A stretch of DNA of 64,000 nucleotides from Rickettsia tamurae. GTDB taxonomy: Bacteria; Pseudomonadota; Alphaproteobacteria; Rickettsiales; Rickettsiaceae. The position numbers and the translations under genes were made by a program. How positions within the stretch are numbered: the stretch's first letter is position 1; each line of letters opens with the position of its first letter. A model generated the notes under the pieces. That model saw only the letters and a list, made by a program, of their open reading frames with translations. It was not told the DNA's origin and searched no databases. Shown one piece after another: positions 1 to 8,401 of the stretch. The stretch spans positions 62,001 to 126,000 of the forward strand of contig NZ_CCMG01000007.1 in NCBI RefSeq assembly GCF_000751075.1, read 5' to 3'.

Positions 1-47
1 TTAAGGGTATTTTTATATATTCTTATTGAAATTTACTATATTTAAAA

Positions 48-737
48 ATGCATAGATTAGCCAAAATAATTAGTAATGCAGGAATCTGTTCTAGGCGTGA
101 TGCTGAAAAGCTGATAGCTGAAGGGCAGGTAAAAGTAGACGGCATTATAATTTTATCACCGGCTACAAATGTTGATATTAGTAATCAAATTGAAGTATCA
201 GGCATATTAATCAATCAATCGCAAACACCAAGGCTTTGGATTTATTACAAGCCTGTCGGTTTAATTACCACTCACAAAGATCCCTTATCTCGTAAAACGG
301 TGTTTGAACAGCTAACCGGTTTACCTCGTGTTATTTCAATAGGTAGGCTGGATTTAAATAGTGAAGGTTTGTTATTACTAACTAATAACGGCGATTTAGC
401 TCGTCAGTTTGAGCTACCCTCAAGTAGGTTAAAGCGAGTATATCATGTTAGAGCATATGGGAAGTCTGATATTCTACTAAAAAGCAATTATAAAAATTTA
501 GAAATTGACGGGATATTTTATAATCCTCATTCAATAAAATTACTTAAGCAAAATAAGAGTAATTCTTGGTTTGAAGTAGTTTTATTTGAAGGGAAAAATC
601 GTGAAATTAGAAGAATATTCAAGTATTTTGGACTAAAAGTTAACAAGTTAATTAGGATTCAATATGGTAGTTTTACAATAGGTAATCTAAAACCCGGAGA
701 TTATAAAGAAATAAATAATAAGATACTGGAAAAATAA
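48..737 (+). CDS. rluB: rRNA pseudouridine synthase, RsuA/RluB family
   Basis: This 229-residue protein should isomerise a specific uridine in rRNA to pseudouridine. An S4 RNA-binding domain occupies about residues 1-60, and the catalytic family motif GRLDLNSEGLLLLT follows with the nucleophilic Asp at residue 102. The length fits the RsuA/RluB group (about 230-300 residues), which includes both 16S (RsuA) and 23S (RluB, RluE, RluF) enzymes. RluB is the best guess because of the S4 domain and usual rickettsial annotation, but the target uridine cannot be read from sequence. The ATG at 48 has only a weak upstream ribosome-binding site, as is common in this genome. It lies 51 bp before the pentapeptide-repeat gene on the same strand. 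Confidence 0.85.
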   Translation: MHRLAKIISNAGICSRRDAEKLIAEGQVKVDGIIILSPATNVDISNQIEVSGILINQSQTPRLWIYYKPVGLITTHKDPLSRKTVFEQLTGLPRVISIGRLDLNSEGLLLLTNNGDLARQFELPSSRLKRVYHVRAYGKSDILLKSNYKNLEIDGIFYNPHSIKLLKQNKSNSWFEVVLFEGKNREIRRIFKYFGLKVNKLIRIQYGSFTIGNLKPGDYKEINNKILEK

Positions 738-788
738 TTAGTAATGTGTTAATTATTAACGTATTTTAACTAATCATATAGAAAACAT

Positions 789-3662
789 ATGACAAATCTT
801 AATATATATAAATGTGAAGAAAAAGACTTAAACGATTATCTTGGTTATATAAAAGATAACCCTAATGTCTCACTAAATGATTTTATCAAAAATAAATATT
901 TCGCTGAAGATAATGATAAAATTATCATTACCAGTTTAGAAAATATGGAAATTAACGCAGATTTAGCAAATGCTAATTTTCAAGGTACAATACTAACAGA
1001 TGCCGTATTTAATAATTGTGACTTAACAAATACCATATTATGTGATTCAGATTTAACAAATGTAAAATTTAATGATTGTACATTTATCGGTACCGACTTT
1101 AGGGGAGCAAATCTTCATTATACAGATTTTAATTATGAAGATAATGATGAGGGCAAAATTCCTAATCTAAAAGATAAAATACGCGATATAAAACTATCTT
1201 TTTCAAATCTTGAAAGATTAAATAAATATATAGATAAAGATTTAGAAAAAGAACGTATTAAAGAAATAGTTGTAGATGAAGTTACGAAGAAAAAGAAATA
1301 TATTCTAGCTACGGAAGACGAAGAAACTTTACATACAGTTAAATCAAGAGAGTTAAAAACTAAGCAAGAAGAGTTAGAAACTCTAAAGCAAAACTTAGAT
1401 AATCCTGGGATTGCTAATAATCTTTTAAATGCTTTTTGGAATAGCGCAGAAACTATTGCTCAAAACCGACAAAACGAACTAGAAAAAATCAATAAGTTAC
1501 AGCATGAAGTAACTAAATTAGAAACTGAAGTATATGCTCTAGATAATCTTAGAATGTTCTGCGGTAACGGTCTTGTAGATATTTTTGAGCAGTTAAAAGA
1601 CGAAAAAATACAAATAAAACTAGATTCTTCATATGTTATAGGTTCGACTGCCAAAGAACGAGATATACCGAAAGAATATATAAAATTAACTTCTCAAGAA
1701 TTTGATCTATATTTAGCTGAAGCAGCGAAACAATCTAACACAAAATTATCTCTTACCGATTTTGTTAGAAAACAAAAAAATCTTTCAAAAGATACACATA
1801 TAATCCCTGATCTTTCAGAAATCGATTTATCAGGTAAAACCCTTACTAATCTTAACCTGAAGAATACATTATTTGCTTCAGCTAATTTAGAAAATATTAA
1901 AATCTCAAATTGTAATTTAGATTTTACTAATTTTGAAGGAGCTAATTTACAAAATGCCGTTTTTCAAAATGTTACAGCTCGTAACACAGGATTTCTTTTT
2001 GCTGATCTTAAAAATAGCAAAATTGAAAATAGTGATATGTCGAGAGCTTACATGCCTAAAGTAGATTTATCTGAAGCAGAGGTAACAAATAGCAAATTTA
2101 ATGCAGTTATGATGGTTAATGCCGATGCCGAAAAGTTAATTATTAAAGATTCAGAATGGAAAAATTCTAATCTTACCGGTATATCGCTTGCTTATGCAGA
2201 TATGCAAAGAGTTCAAATTCAGGGAGTAGTTTTAAATAATGCACTTCTAGATCAAGCAAATATCGTTTCTACTGATCTTGAAAATGCTTTTATGAATAAA
2301 ACACATGCATTAGAAACAAAATTTAAAGAGCAATGTAACATGCAAGGCATAACTGCAAGGAATACCTATTTTAGCGATGCTGAATTTGAGAATATATTAT
2401 CTTTAAAAGAAGCTGACTTAAGAGAAGCTATAATGCAGCGTGTTAAACTTAAGAACGCTGATTTAACAAAAGCAAAGCTTGATAAAGCAAATCTTGAATA
2501 TGCCGATCTTACAAACGCTACGCTTACTAATGCAACTGCACAATTTGCTAAGTTAAGTAATGCTACTTTAGAAAAAGCAGAAGCCGAAGGATTAAATATT
2601 TCAGATGCTATTGCTAAAAATATTAATGCTAAGGAAGCTAACTTTAAAAATGCAATTATGCAGCGTGCCGATCTTGCTAAAGCCGATTTCACTAAAGCAG
2701 TATTGGAAAATGCTGATATGCAAGCAATGGAAGCAGCCGAGGCTATATTTAAAGAAACAAATCTAAAACAAGCGAATCTAAAAGCAGCAAATCTAGCTGA
2801 AATTAATAAAGAAGGAGCAGATTTTGATAAAGCAAAAATCGACGATGCTACAAAGATGCATGATACTAAAGGTGAGGCTAAAGGGAATTTATATCATCAA
2901 GATAAAGACGGTAAAAAAACATCTGTCAATGTTAACGAACATGCTAAATTACAAGATAAAATTCATGCAAGAGAGAAAAGCGGTTGGTTTCTGAAAACCG
3001 GAGTAGGACAGTCTTGTACAAAAATTGCTAAAATTACTACATCAAAAATTAGCAGCGTAACAAATTTCTTAGTAAGTAAAAATTTTTTAGTAGGGCTTGC
3101 CGTGGTAGCGGGGCTTGCAGTAACAGCTGCACCTTTCGTAGCAATGCCTGTGTTATTAGTCACCGGCACGGCCCTTGCTACTAAAACTGTCATTCTAGGA
3201 GCAGGTATTTTAGCTGGAGGGCTAGTCGCTACCGGAACTTATAAACTTACTCAAAAACTTTTACGCAATCTTCAGAAATCATTTGAAAATTTGACTAGCA
3301 GTATAGATAAATATATCTCACCGCCTCCTGAAAATATTGATGAATCAGTAACAGAAAAACAACAAGCAAGACAAAAAGCTGAGACAGAAAAATCTAAAGA
3401 AAGGGAAGAAAATTTAAATAATGTAAATAATACTATTGATAAAGCTAAAGAACAAGATATTTTAAAACAAGCACAAAATAATTTAAACCAAGAAACGCCA
3501 AAAGTAGAAATAAAAGAAAAGAAAGATAAAACTGTAGAAAAACAACAAACAAAATCTAATACATTCGCAGCAAAATTTAAGCCTAACACTAAAGGCAAAG
3601 GATTTGCTGAAAAAATAAAAGTCGAACAAAAAATCAAGGTCAACAAAAGAGCATATAACTAA
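789..3662 (+). CDS. Large pentapeptide-repeat protein with coiled coil and C-terminal membrane hairpin
   Basis: This 957-residue protein has no recognised enzymatic domain. A first pentapeptide-repeat block (A-D/N-L-x-x pattern) covers about residues 55-110. A Lys/Glu-rich probable coiled coil follows at about 130-250, and a long second block (for example ANLEYADLTNATL) at about 345-700. Two adjacent hydrophobic stretches at about 760-815, rich in Gly/Ala/Val, could form a membrane hairpin, followed by a highly charged Lys/Glu tail to the end. Pentapeptide repeats fold as a right-handed quadrilateral beta-helix and mediate protein contacts. The domain mix suggests a membrane-anchored scaffold or secreted factor, which is inference. 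It lies in the rluB-rsmD-radA run; rsmD starts 4 bp after its stop. Confidence 0.7.
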   Translation: MTNLNIYKCEEKDLNDYLGYIKDNPNVSLNDFIKNKYFAEDNDKIIITSLENMEINADLANANFQGTILTDAVFNNCDLTNTILCDSDLTNVKFNDCTFIGTDFRGANLHYTDFNYEDNDEGKIPNLKDKIRDIKLSFSNLERLNKYIDKDLEKERIKEIVVDEVTKKKKYILATEDEETLHTVKSRELKTKQEELETLKQNLDNPGIANNLLNAFWNSAETIAQNRQNELEKINKLQHEVTKLETEVYALDNLRMFCGNGLVDIFEQLKDEKIQIKLDSSYVIGSTAKERDIPKEYIKLTSQEFDLYLAEAAKQSNTKLSLTDFVRKQKNLSKDTHIIPDLSEIDLSGKTLTNLNLKNTLFASANLENIKISNCNLDFTNFEGANLQNAVFQNVTARNTGFLFADLKNSKIENSDMSRAYMPKVDLSEAEVTNSKFNAVMMVNADAEKLIIKDSEWKNSNLTGISLAYADMQRVQIQGVVLNNALLDQANIVSTDLENAFMNKTHALETKFKEQCNMQGITARNTYFSDAEFENILSLKEADLREAIMQRVKLKNADLTKAKLDKANLEYADLTNATLTNATAQFAKLSNATLEKAEAEGLNISDAIAKNINAKEANFKNAIMQRADLAKADFTKAVLENADMQAMEAAEAIFKETNLKQANLKAANLAEINKEGADFDKAKIDDATKMHDTKGEAKGNLYHQDKDGKKTSVNVNEHAKLQDKIHAREKSGWFLKTGVGQSCTKIAKITTSKISSVTNFLVSKNFLVGLAVVAGLAVTAAPFVAMPVLLVTGTALATKTVILGAGILAGGLVATGTYKLTQKLLRNLQKSFENLTSSIDKYISPPPENIDESVTEKQQARQKAETEKSKEREENLNNVNNTIDKAKEQDILKQAQNNLNQETPKVEIKEKKDKTVEKQQTKSNTFAAKFKPNTKGKGFAEKIKVEQKIKVNKRAYN

Positions 3663-3666
3663 ATAA

Positions 3667-4338
3667 GTGTTAAAAATAATATCCGGTAAATATAGAAACC
3701 AAATTATACCTACCGCTAAAAATATCAAATATCGACCTTCCACCGGTAAGCTCAAAGAGGCAATATTTAGTATATTAACCTCCGGTGAGTTTACCGGTAA
3801 TAAATTATTTAACGAAAATACCCACATACTTGATTTATTTGCCGGTAGTGGTAGCCTTGCTTTTGAGAGCCTATCAAGAGGAGCAGGTTTTGCTACCTTA
3901 ATTGATATTGACACATCCTCATTAAAAATAGCAGAAGGATTTGCTAAATCTCTAAACATTGAAAATAATGTTAATTTCGTTAATATTAATGCTTTAAATC
4001 TACCGAAAGCCAATAAAGCTTTTGATCTTGTACTTATCGACCCCCCTTATTATAAAGATATAGTGCCTAAAGTAATGAAGTCGCTTATAAACAATAACTG
4101 GTTTAAAGACGGTACTATCATAGTTATTGAGATGGCTAAACTAGATGACTATGTTTTAGATGAAAATATTGAAATTTTACGTGAAAAACTATATGGTAAG
4201 AGTAAGCTATTGGTTTTAAAGAAACGTCATTGCAAGGAGGCATTGTTGCGTGGATCAATTTCACCTCTGTCACCCCGTGGCTTGACACAGTGGGTTTTAC
4301 CGGTCCACGCAACAATGCCTTGCGAGGAAAAACTGTAA
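3667..4338 (+). CDS. rsmD: 16S rRNA (guanine966-N2)-methyltransferase RsmD with RPE-derived tail
   Basis: Predicted SAM-dependent methyltransferase for G966 of 16S rRNA. The SAM-binding glycine motif DLFAGSGSLAFE lies at about residues 55-67 and the N6/N2-methylase motif DPPY at about 125-128. The start is GTG, 4 bp after the upstream stop codon, indicating translational coupling. The family is about 185 residues long. Here the last roughly 37 residues, after LLVLKK, are encoded by a palindromic repeat (RPE) beginning near 4225, so the reading frame has been extended through an inserted repeat. The catalytic domain looks complete. The tail is probably tolerated rather than functional. Confidence 0.88.
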   Translation: MLKIISGKYRNQIIPTAKNIKYRPSTGKLKEAIFSILTSGEFTGNKLFNENTHILDLFAGSGSLAFESLSRGAGFATLIDIDTSSLKIAEGFAKSLNIENNVNFVNINALNLPKANKAFDLVLIDPPYYKDIVPKVMKSLINNNWFKDGTIIVIEMAKLDDYVLDENIEILREKLYGKSKLLVLKKRHCKEALLRGSISPLSPRGLTQWVLPVHATMPCEEKL

Positions 4339-4410
4339 GTTTCGACGAAACAATCTCAGGAATCCTACTTTATGAGATTGCCACGCTCCTTGTAGTCGCT
4401 TGCAATGATG
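4225..4410. repeat. Nested Rickettsia palindromic elements between rsmD and radA
   Basis: An outer element beginning cgtcattgc at 4225 and ending tcgcttgcaatgatg at 4410 is interrupted by an inner element. The inner one starts ggcattgttgcgtgg near 4239 and ends with its complement, ccacgcaacaatgcc, at 4319. The inner element is flanked by TGCAAGG and TGCGAGG, which look like a target-site duplication. Compared with the copies near 42.2 and 49.1 kb, this inner element lacks its central hairpin, consistent with deletion. The repeat supplies the 3' end of rsmD and lies just before the radA start. Confidence 0.85.
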
Positions 4411-4439
4411 TTCATATATACTCATCATCGAATAAAAAC

Positions 4440-5780
4440 ATGACAAAAGACAAAAAGCATTATACATGTTCTAACTGTGGAAATACTAGTCCTAAATGGT
4501 CGGGGCAGTGCTTTGATTGCGGTGTATGGGGTAGTATTGTTGAAGAGATAGTAAGTTCAAATAAAGCAATTGTTAAAACAGGTAGCAAACAAGATTTCGA
4601 TAAGCTTTCAGGTCACGTAGCCGAGCAGTTACGCATCTCTACCCCTATAGGTGAATTAAATAGAGTACTAGGCGGCGGTTTAGTGCTTGGTTCTGCTATA
4701 TTAATAGGAGGAGACCCTGGCATAGGCAAATCTACTTTGTTACTACAACTAGCAGCAAGTAACTTTGCATCAAAGATGAATTGCTTATATATAACGGGCG
4801 AAGAATCGTTAGACCAAATAAAATTAAGAGCCATAAGGCTAAACCTAACTAACTATAATACCGATATTTTAGCAGCTACTAATTTGGAAGATATTATTGC
4901 AAGTATAGAAGCAAATAAGAATAATATTGATTTAGTAGTGATTGATTCTATTCAAACAATTACCACAAAAGAATTATCCTCACCTCCAGGTACTGTTTCG
5001 CAAATTCGTACATGTGCAAATGAACTCGTTAATTATGCCAAACAAAATAATATAATTATTTTATTAAGCTGTCATGTAACTAAAGACGGACAACTAGCAG
5101 GTCCTAAGATACTTGAACATTTAGTTGATACCGTGCTATATTTTGAGGGAGATCATAATAATCATTTCCGTATTTTACGCTCATATAAAAATCGCTTTGG
5201 CGGTGTAGGCGAAATAGGAGTATTTGAGATGAGTGGCAGCGGGCTTATTGAAGTAACAAATCCGTCTGAACTATTTTTAATGAAGCGAGAGCAGAACGTT
5301 ATAGGTACGTCTATTTTTGCAGGAATCGAAGGTTCAAGACCGTTACTTATGGAAGTACAAGCCCTTATAGTACCCTCAAATATGGTAACTCCTAGACGCT
5401 CTGCAGTGGGCTGGGATGCTAATAGGTTATCAATGATACTTGCCGTGCTTAGTAGTAGGATAGGACTTAACCTTGCTAATTATGAGGTATATTTAAGCAT
5501 TGCGGGGGGACTTAAAATTGCCGATCCTGCTTCTGATTTAGCAGTAGCAGCGAGCTTAATATCTGCTGCAACCGGCAAACCCGTACCCGAACATAGCGTC
5601 TTTTTCGGCGAAATAAGCTTATCGGGTGAAATAAGAAAAACCGCAAAAGCAGAAACAAGAATAAAAGAAGCCGTAAAACTTGGATTTAATAAGATTATCT
5701 GCTCTAAACTTGAAAATTTAACGTATGACTTTATATCTTCCGTCTCACATTTAAAGGACCTAAAAGAGATAATTAAATGA
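4440..5780 (+). CDS. radA: DNA repair protein RadA
   Basis: RadA is a RecA-like ATPase that helps branch migration during recombinational repair. The chosen ATG gives 446 residues and starts MTKDKKHYTCSNCG, as expected for the family; the open frame upstream is RPE sequence. The N-terminal zinc finger has Cys10, Cys13, Cys24 and Cys27. Walker A (GGDPGIGKST) is at about 90-99 and the RadA-specific KNRFG motif at about 250-254. The C-terminal third is the Lon-protease-like domain. The stop overlaps the start of the next gene by 4 bp (ATGA), so they are probably translated together. Confidence 0.95.
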   Translation: MTKDKKHYTCSNCGNTSPKWSGQCFDCGVWGSIVEEIVSSNKAIVKTGSKQDFDKLSGHVAEQLRISTPIGELNRVLGGGLVLGSAILIGGDPGIGKSTLLLQLAASNFASKMNCLYITGEESLDQIKLRAIRLNLTNYNTDILAATNLEDIIASIEANKNNIDLVVIDSIQTITTKELSSPPGTVSQIRTCANELVNYAKQNNIIILLSCHVTKDGQLAGPKILEHLVDTVLYFEGDHNNHFRILRSYKNRFGGVGEIGVFEMSGSGLIEVTNPSELFLMKREQNVIGTSIFAGIEGSRPLLMEVQALIVPSNMVTPRRSAVGWDANRLSMILAVLSSRIGLNLANYEVYLSIAGGLKIADPASDLAVAASLISAATGKPVPEHSVFFGEISLSGEIRKTAKAETRIKEAVKLGFNKIICSKLENLTYDFISSVSHLKDLKEIIK

Positions 5781-6094
5781 GTATAGTTTATGAAATAAGA
5801 AATTTGGAAGAAGCACGTAATTTTTTATCTAGTGTAGAAGAGCAGCTGATATTAACAAATCATGCCTCTAGCGTAAAATATTACGGTATACTAGCAATTG
5901 ATTACATGTTTAAAACTTTAAGTAAAGAATTTCCGGAAAAAGTTTTAGATCTTACCGTAAATGTAGGAGAGGATCACGCCGCTTTATTTACTGCAATCAA
6001 ACTAGGGTATAAGAATATAGCATATACAGGGGATTCTGAGGAAGCTAGGGGGTTGTTGTGCGGATATCAAACCGTCATTACGAGCGAACGCTAG
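5777..6094 (+). CDS. Small conserved-looking hypothetical protein coupled to radA
   Basis: A 105-residue soluble protein with no family that I recognise. Its ATG overlaps the radA stop (ATGA), which argues that it is expressed. The final residues (VITSER) come from a palindromic repeat that begins at about 6073 with cgtcattacgagcg, so the natural C-terminus may have been shorter or lost. There is no signal peptide, membrane helix or metal-binding motif. Confidence 0.55.
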   Translation: MSIVYEIRNLEEARNFLSSVEEQLILTNHASSVKYYGILAIDYMFKTLSKEFPEKVLDLTVNVGEDHAALFTAIKLGYKNIAYTGDSEEARGLLCGYQTVITSER

Positions 6095-6136
6095 TGAGCG
6101 TGGCAATCTCAGGAATTTTTCCGAGATTGCGTACGT
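6073..6136. repeat. Partial palindromic element (RPE, cgtcattgcgag type)
   Basis: It starts cgtcattacgagcg and contains the characteristic gtggcaatctcagg and ccgagattgcg arms. The right end does not return to the full cgcaatgacg terminus, so the copy is truncated or mutated. It supplies the last codons of the gene that ends at 6094. Confidence 0.6.
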
Positions 6137-6182
6137 ACAATTACTATTGTAAATTTCCGGCTTTGCTGCACAGATACCGAGT

Positions 6183-6303
6183 CGTCATTGCGGGCGACTG
6201 TAAGGAGCGCAGCAATCCAGAAAATAATTAAAAAAATGCTAAAAATTAGCATTTTTAACTGGATTGCTTCGTCAATTACTCCGTAATTTTCCTCGCAATG
6301 ACG
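6183..6303. repeat. Palindromic element (RPE) upstream of recO
   Basis: A full element about 121 bp long with termini cgtcattgcg and cgcaatgacg. It carries an internal hairpin around aatgctaaaaattagcatt. It ends 20 bp before the recO start and creates a false upstream extension of the recO frame. Confidence 0.85.
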
Positions 6304-6323
6304 AAAATTTAATAATAAAAACC

Positions 6324-7028
6324 ATGAATATCAAAGATATAGGGGTAATAATTGCTAAAAAACCTTTAAAAGAAAATACATTTATTATTACGGTTTTTAC
6401 TAAAAATCATGGTTTATATTCGGGGGTTGTAAAAGAATCTTCTAAAAAAAGCAAATTTATATATCAGGAAGGGAATATTGTAGATTTTCTTTGGCAGGCA
6501 AGACTACACGAACATATCGGCATTGCTAAATGTGAACTCATCAAATCTTACACCGGTTATTTTATAATAAATAAAGCTAAATTATATGCCTTTAATTCCG
6601 TTATATCTTTAATCAAAGAGTTATTTCATGAAAGAGAAGAACATTCTAATTTTTTTTCATTTCTAATTAACTATTTAGATAATTTATCAAAGAATTTTTG
6701 TTTTCGTGATTATATTAATTTTGAGCTAGCTTTACTTGCCGAGACGGGTTATAAGCTTGATCTTACCAAGTGCGGCGTGAGTCATGTTACAACTGATTTA
6801 ACCTATGTATCACCTAAATCAGGTAGAGCATTATCATATAAAGTAGGGAAACCTTATAAAGATAAATTATTGATTTTACCAAGATTTTTACTATCAGAAA
6901 ATAGCGAGATTACATTAGAAGAAAAAAAACAAGCTATAACTCTAACAAACTATTTTTTTAATAGATATTTATTTCATAATAATAGACAGGCTGAAGCACG
7001 CCAAGCTTTTATGGAGTATATTTTATAG
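6324..7028 (+). CDS. recO: DNA repair protein RecO
   Basis: RecO works with RecF and RecR to load RecA on SSB-coated single-stranded DNA. The 234-residue protein has the N-terminal OB-fold pattern ([19 protein letters not shown] ... [11 protein letters not shown]) and the helical C-terminal domain, at normal family length. I chose the ATG at 6324 because residues upstream of it are encoded by the RPE that ends at 6303. The zinc-binding cysteines seen in some RecO proteins are not evident. Confidence 0.88.
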   Translation: MNIKDIGVIIAKKPLKENTFIITVFTKNHGLYSGVVKESSKKSKFIYQEGNIVDFLWQARLHEHIGIAKCELIKSYTGYFIINKAKLYAFNSVISLIKELFHEREEHSNFFSFLINYLDNLSKNFCFRDYINFELALLAETGYKLDLTKCGVSHVTTDLTYVSPKSGRALSYKVGKPYKDKLLILPRFLLSENSEITLEEKKQAITLTNYFFNRYLFHNNRQAEARQAFMEYIL

Positions 7029-7081
7029 TAAATCAAGTAGTATTAGAGATTCTATATTTTTACTTTTATTTTTCTTATTTA

Positions 7082-7123
7082 ATGATATACTTATTTAAGT
7101 AATTACTTAAATAAGTATATCAT
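7082..7123. promoter_or_regulatory. Perfect 42-bp palindrome abutting an antitoxin start codon (probable operator)
   Basis: Two 21-base arms, beginning atgatatacttatttaag, are exact reverse complements with no spacer. The palindrome ends one base before the ATG of the ribbon-helix-helix antitoxin. Such antitoxins usually repress their own operons by binding palindromes. The position leaves no room for a separate Shine-Dalgarno sequence, so the same DNA could also fold in the mRNA and affect translation; that part is inference. Confidence 0.7.
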
Positions 7124-7360
7124 ATGACTAGACTAAGCATAGATATACCAAACGAATTACATCATTTTCTTAAAGTTCATACTGCACATAAAAATGATAC
7201 TATTATGAATTTTGTAAGAGAAGCGATATACCGTAAAATAGAACAGGAAAAAGAATTAAATACAGAATCAATAAAAATATTAGAAGAATCAGCAAAAGGT
7301 TTAAATATTAATAAATATTCTTCATATAAAGAAATGTATAAAAAACTTAATTTAATATGA
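7124..7360 (+). CDS. Ribbon-helix-helix antitoxin (CopG/RelB-DinJ type)
   Basis: A 78-residue protein starting MTRLSIDIPNELHHFLK, the beta-strand and helix pattern of ribbon-helix-helix DNA-binding domains. The C-terminal half (KILEESAKGLNINKYSSYKE) would be the toxin-binding part. It should neutralise the adjacent YafQ-like toxin and repress the operon through the palindrome upstream. Its stop overlaps the toxin start (ATGA). The antitoxin is intact whereas the toxin is frameshifted. Confidence 0.75.
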   Translation: MTRLSIDIPNELHHFLKVHTAHKNDTIMNFVREAIYRKIEQEKELNTESIKILEESAKGLNINKYSSYKEMYKKLNLI

Positions 7361-7646
7361 TTCTGCAAACTTCTACTAAACATTTTGAGAAAGAATTACT
7401 ACTTATGTATAAACGTGGTAAAGACATTAAAAAGCTAATTAAAGTTACAGATTTATTAGTAGAAAATATTAAAGCCGGTATCGCACATCATTTATTACTC
7501 CCTACCAAATATTGCTACATAAAATTATTAATATGGAAAATATTTGGGATTGTCATATAGAGCCTGATTGGCTGTTACTTTATTATTTGGATGATGAAGT
7601 TTTAAGATTAGAACGTACCGGTACACATAGTGACTTATTCAAATAA
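7357..7646 (+). pseudogene. Frameshifted YafQ/RelE-family mRNA interferase toxin
   Basis: The first frame (67 residues, stop at 7560) begins like a YafQ toxin: KHFEKELLLMYKRGKDIKKL. After about 7510 the homology moves to another frame that reads WDCHIEPDWLLLYYLDDE and then RTGTHSDLF, ending at 7646. These are the conserved core and C-terminal motifs of YafQ, including the catalytic-side HSDLF. One indel of net one base separates the two halves. The toxin is therefore probably inactive while its antitoxin remains. Confidence 0.8.
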
Positions 7647-7652
7647 TAATCT

Positions 7653-8345
7653 ATGAAAATACTAGCATTTGACACAGCCAATAATACTGCATCGGTAGCA
7701 ATATCCGAAAATGAGAATATCCTTGCATATATAGAAGAATTACGCCCTTCTATGCAAGCAGAAAATCTAATGCCGATGATAGAAGACGTGATGAAAGCAG
7801 CTAAATGTTCATATGATGATTTAGATTATTTAGCGGTAACTAACGGACCAGGTAGCTTTACCGGCATTAGAATAGGACTTGCTAGTGCTAAAGGTATATT
7901 ATTTGCCAAGGAAAATATTAAAGCATTAGCGGTTAGCAATTTTGAATATGCCTACTTTAGAGCCATAACTCAAGTTAAAGATTATGATAAAATATATGTC
8001 TTTTTAAACGCTTATCGCTCACAGCTTTATATGCAAGTTTTTCATAAATCAGGAAAAATAGAAGAGCCGTTATTGATAGATTTCGAGTATGCTATAAAAC
8101 TGCTTACAAATGAGAAAGGGAATATAGTTTGTTGCGGTAGCGGGCTTGAATTTATATATCACCAAATTATACATTTACCGAGTATAATAACCTTGCCACG
8201 TTTTGCACGAGTTAAAGCCTGGGTTATTTGTAGATATATTGTTAATAAATTGTCGAGCAATATAAAGTTAAACAGCTCTATCGAACCGCTATACATACGC
8301 CCTCCTAATGCTAAAATAGCAATCAATTATGTCATTCCTAGTTAA
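7653..8345 (+). CDS. tsaB: tRNA threonylcarbamoyladenosine biosynthesis protein TsaB
   Basis: TsaB is an ASKHA-fold partner of TsaD and is needed for t6A37 modification of ANN-decoding tRNAs. The 230-residue protein begins [17 protein letters not shown] and has the signature [17 protein letters not shown] at about residues 65-82. The last few residues (NYVIPS) run into a short palindromic element, so the native end may have been a little different. It starts 6 bp after the toxin remnant. Confidence 0.9.
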   Translation: MKILAFDTANNTASVAISENENILAYIEELRPSMQAENLMPMIEDVMKAAKCSYDDLDYLAVTNGPGSFTGIRIGLASAKGILFAKENIKALAVSNFEYAYFRAITQVKDYDKIYVFLNAYRSQLYMQVFHKSGKIEEPLLIDFEYAIKLLTNEKGNIVCCGSGLEFIYHQIIHLPSIITLPRFARVKAWVICRYIVNKLSSNIKLNSSIEPLYIRPPNAKIAINYVIPS

Positions 8346-8390
8346 AAGTAGGAATCCATTTACTGGATTCCTGTGATCAACGAAATGACA
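8330..8390. repeat. Short palindromic element between convergent genes
   Basis: It begins tgtcattcct and ends cgaaatgaca, with an internal ggaatcc and ggattcc pair. It lies between tsaB and the convergent repeat-protein gene. It contributes the tsaB stop region and could act as a bidirectional hairpin. Confidence 0.6.
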
Positions 8391-8401
8391 TAAGAGCTTT
8401 A

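Noticed and set aside
2366..3646. Long - strand ORFs under the pentapeptide-repeat gene
   Set aside because: Shadows of a strongly patterned + strand gene with no start signals or recognisable domains.
4230..4439. Upstream extension of the radA frame with about 70 residues
   Set aside because: It is encoded by palindromic elements; the family start is the ATG at 4440.
6264..6323. N-terminal extension of recO
   Set aside because: It lies in the RPE that ends at 6303; the ATG at 6324 matches the family start.
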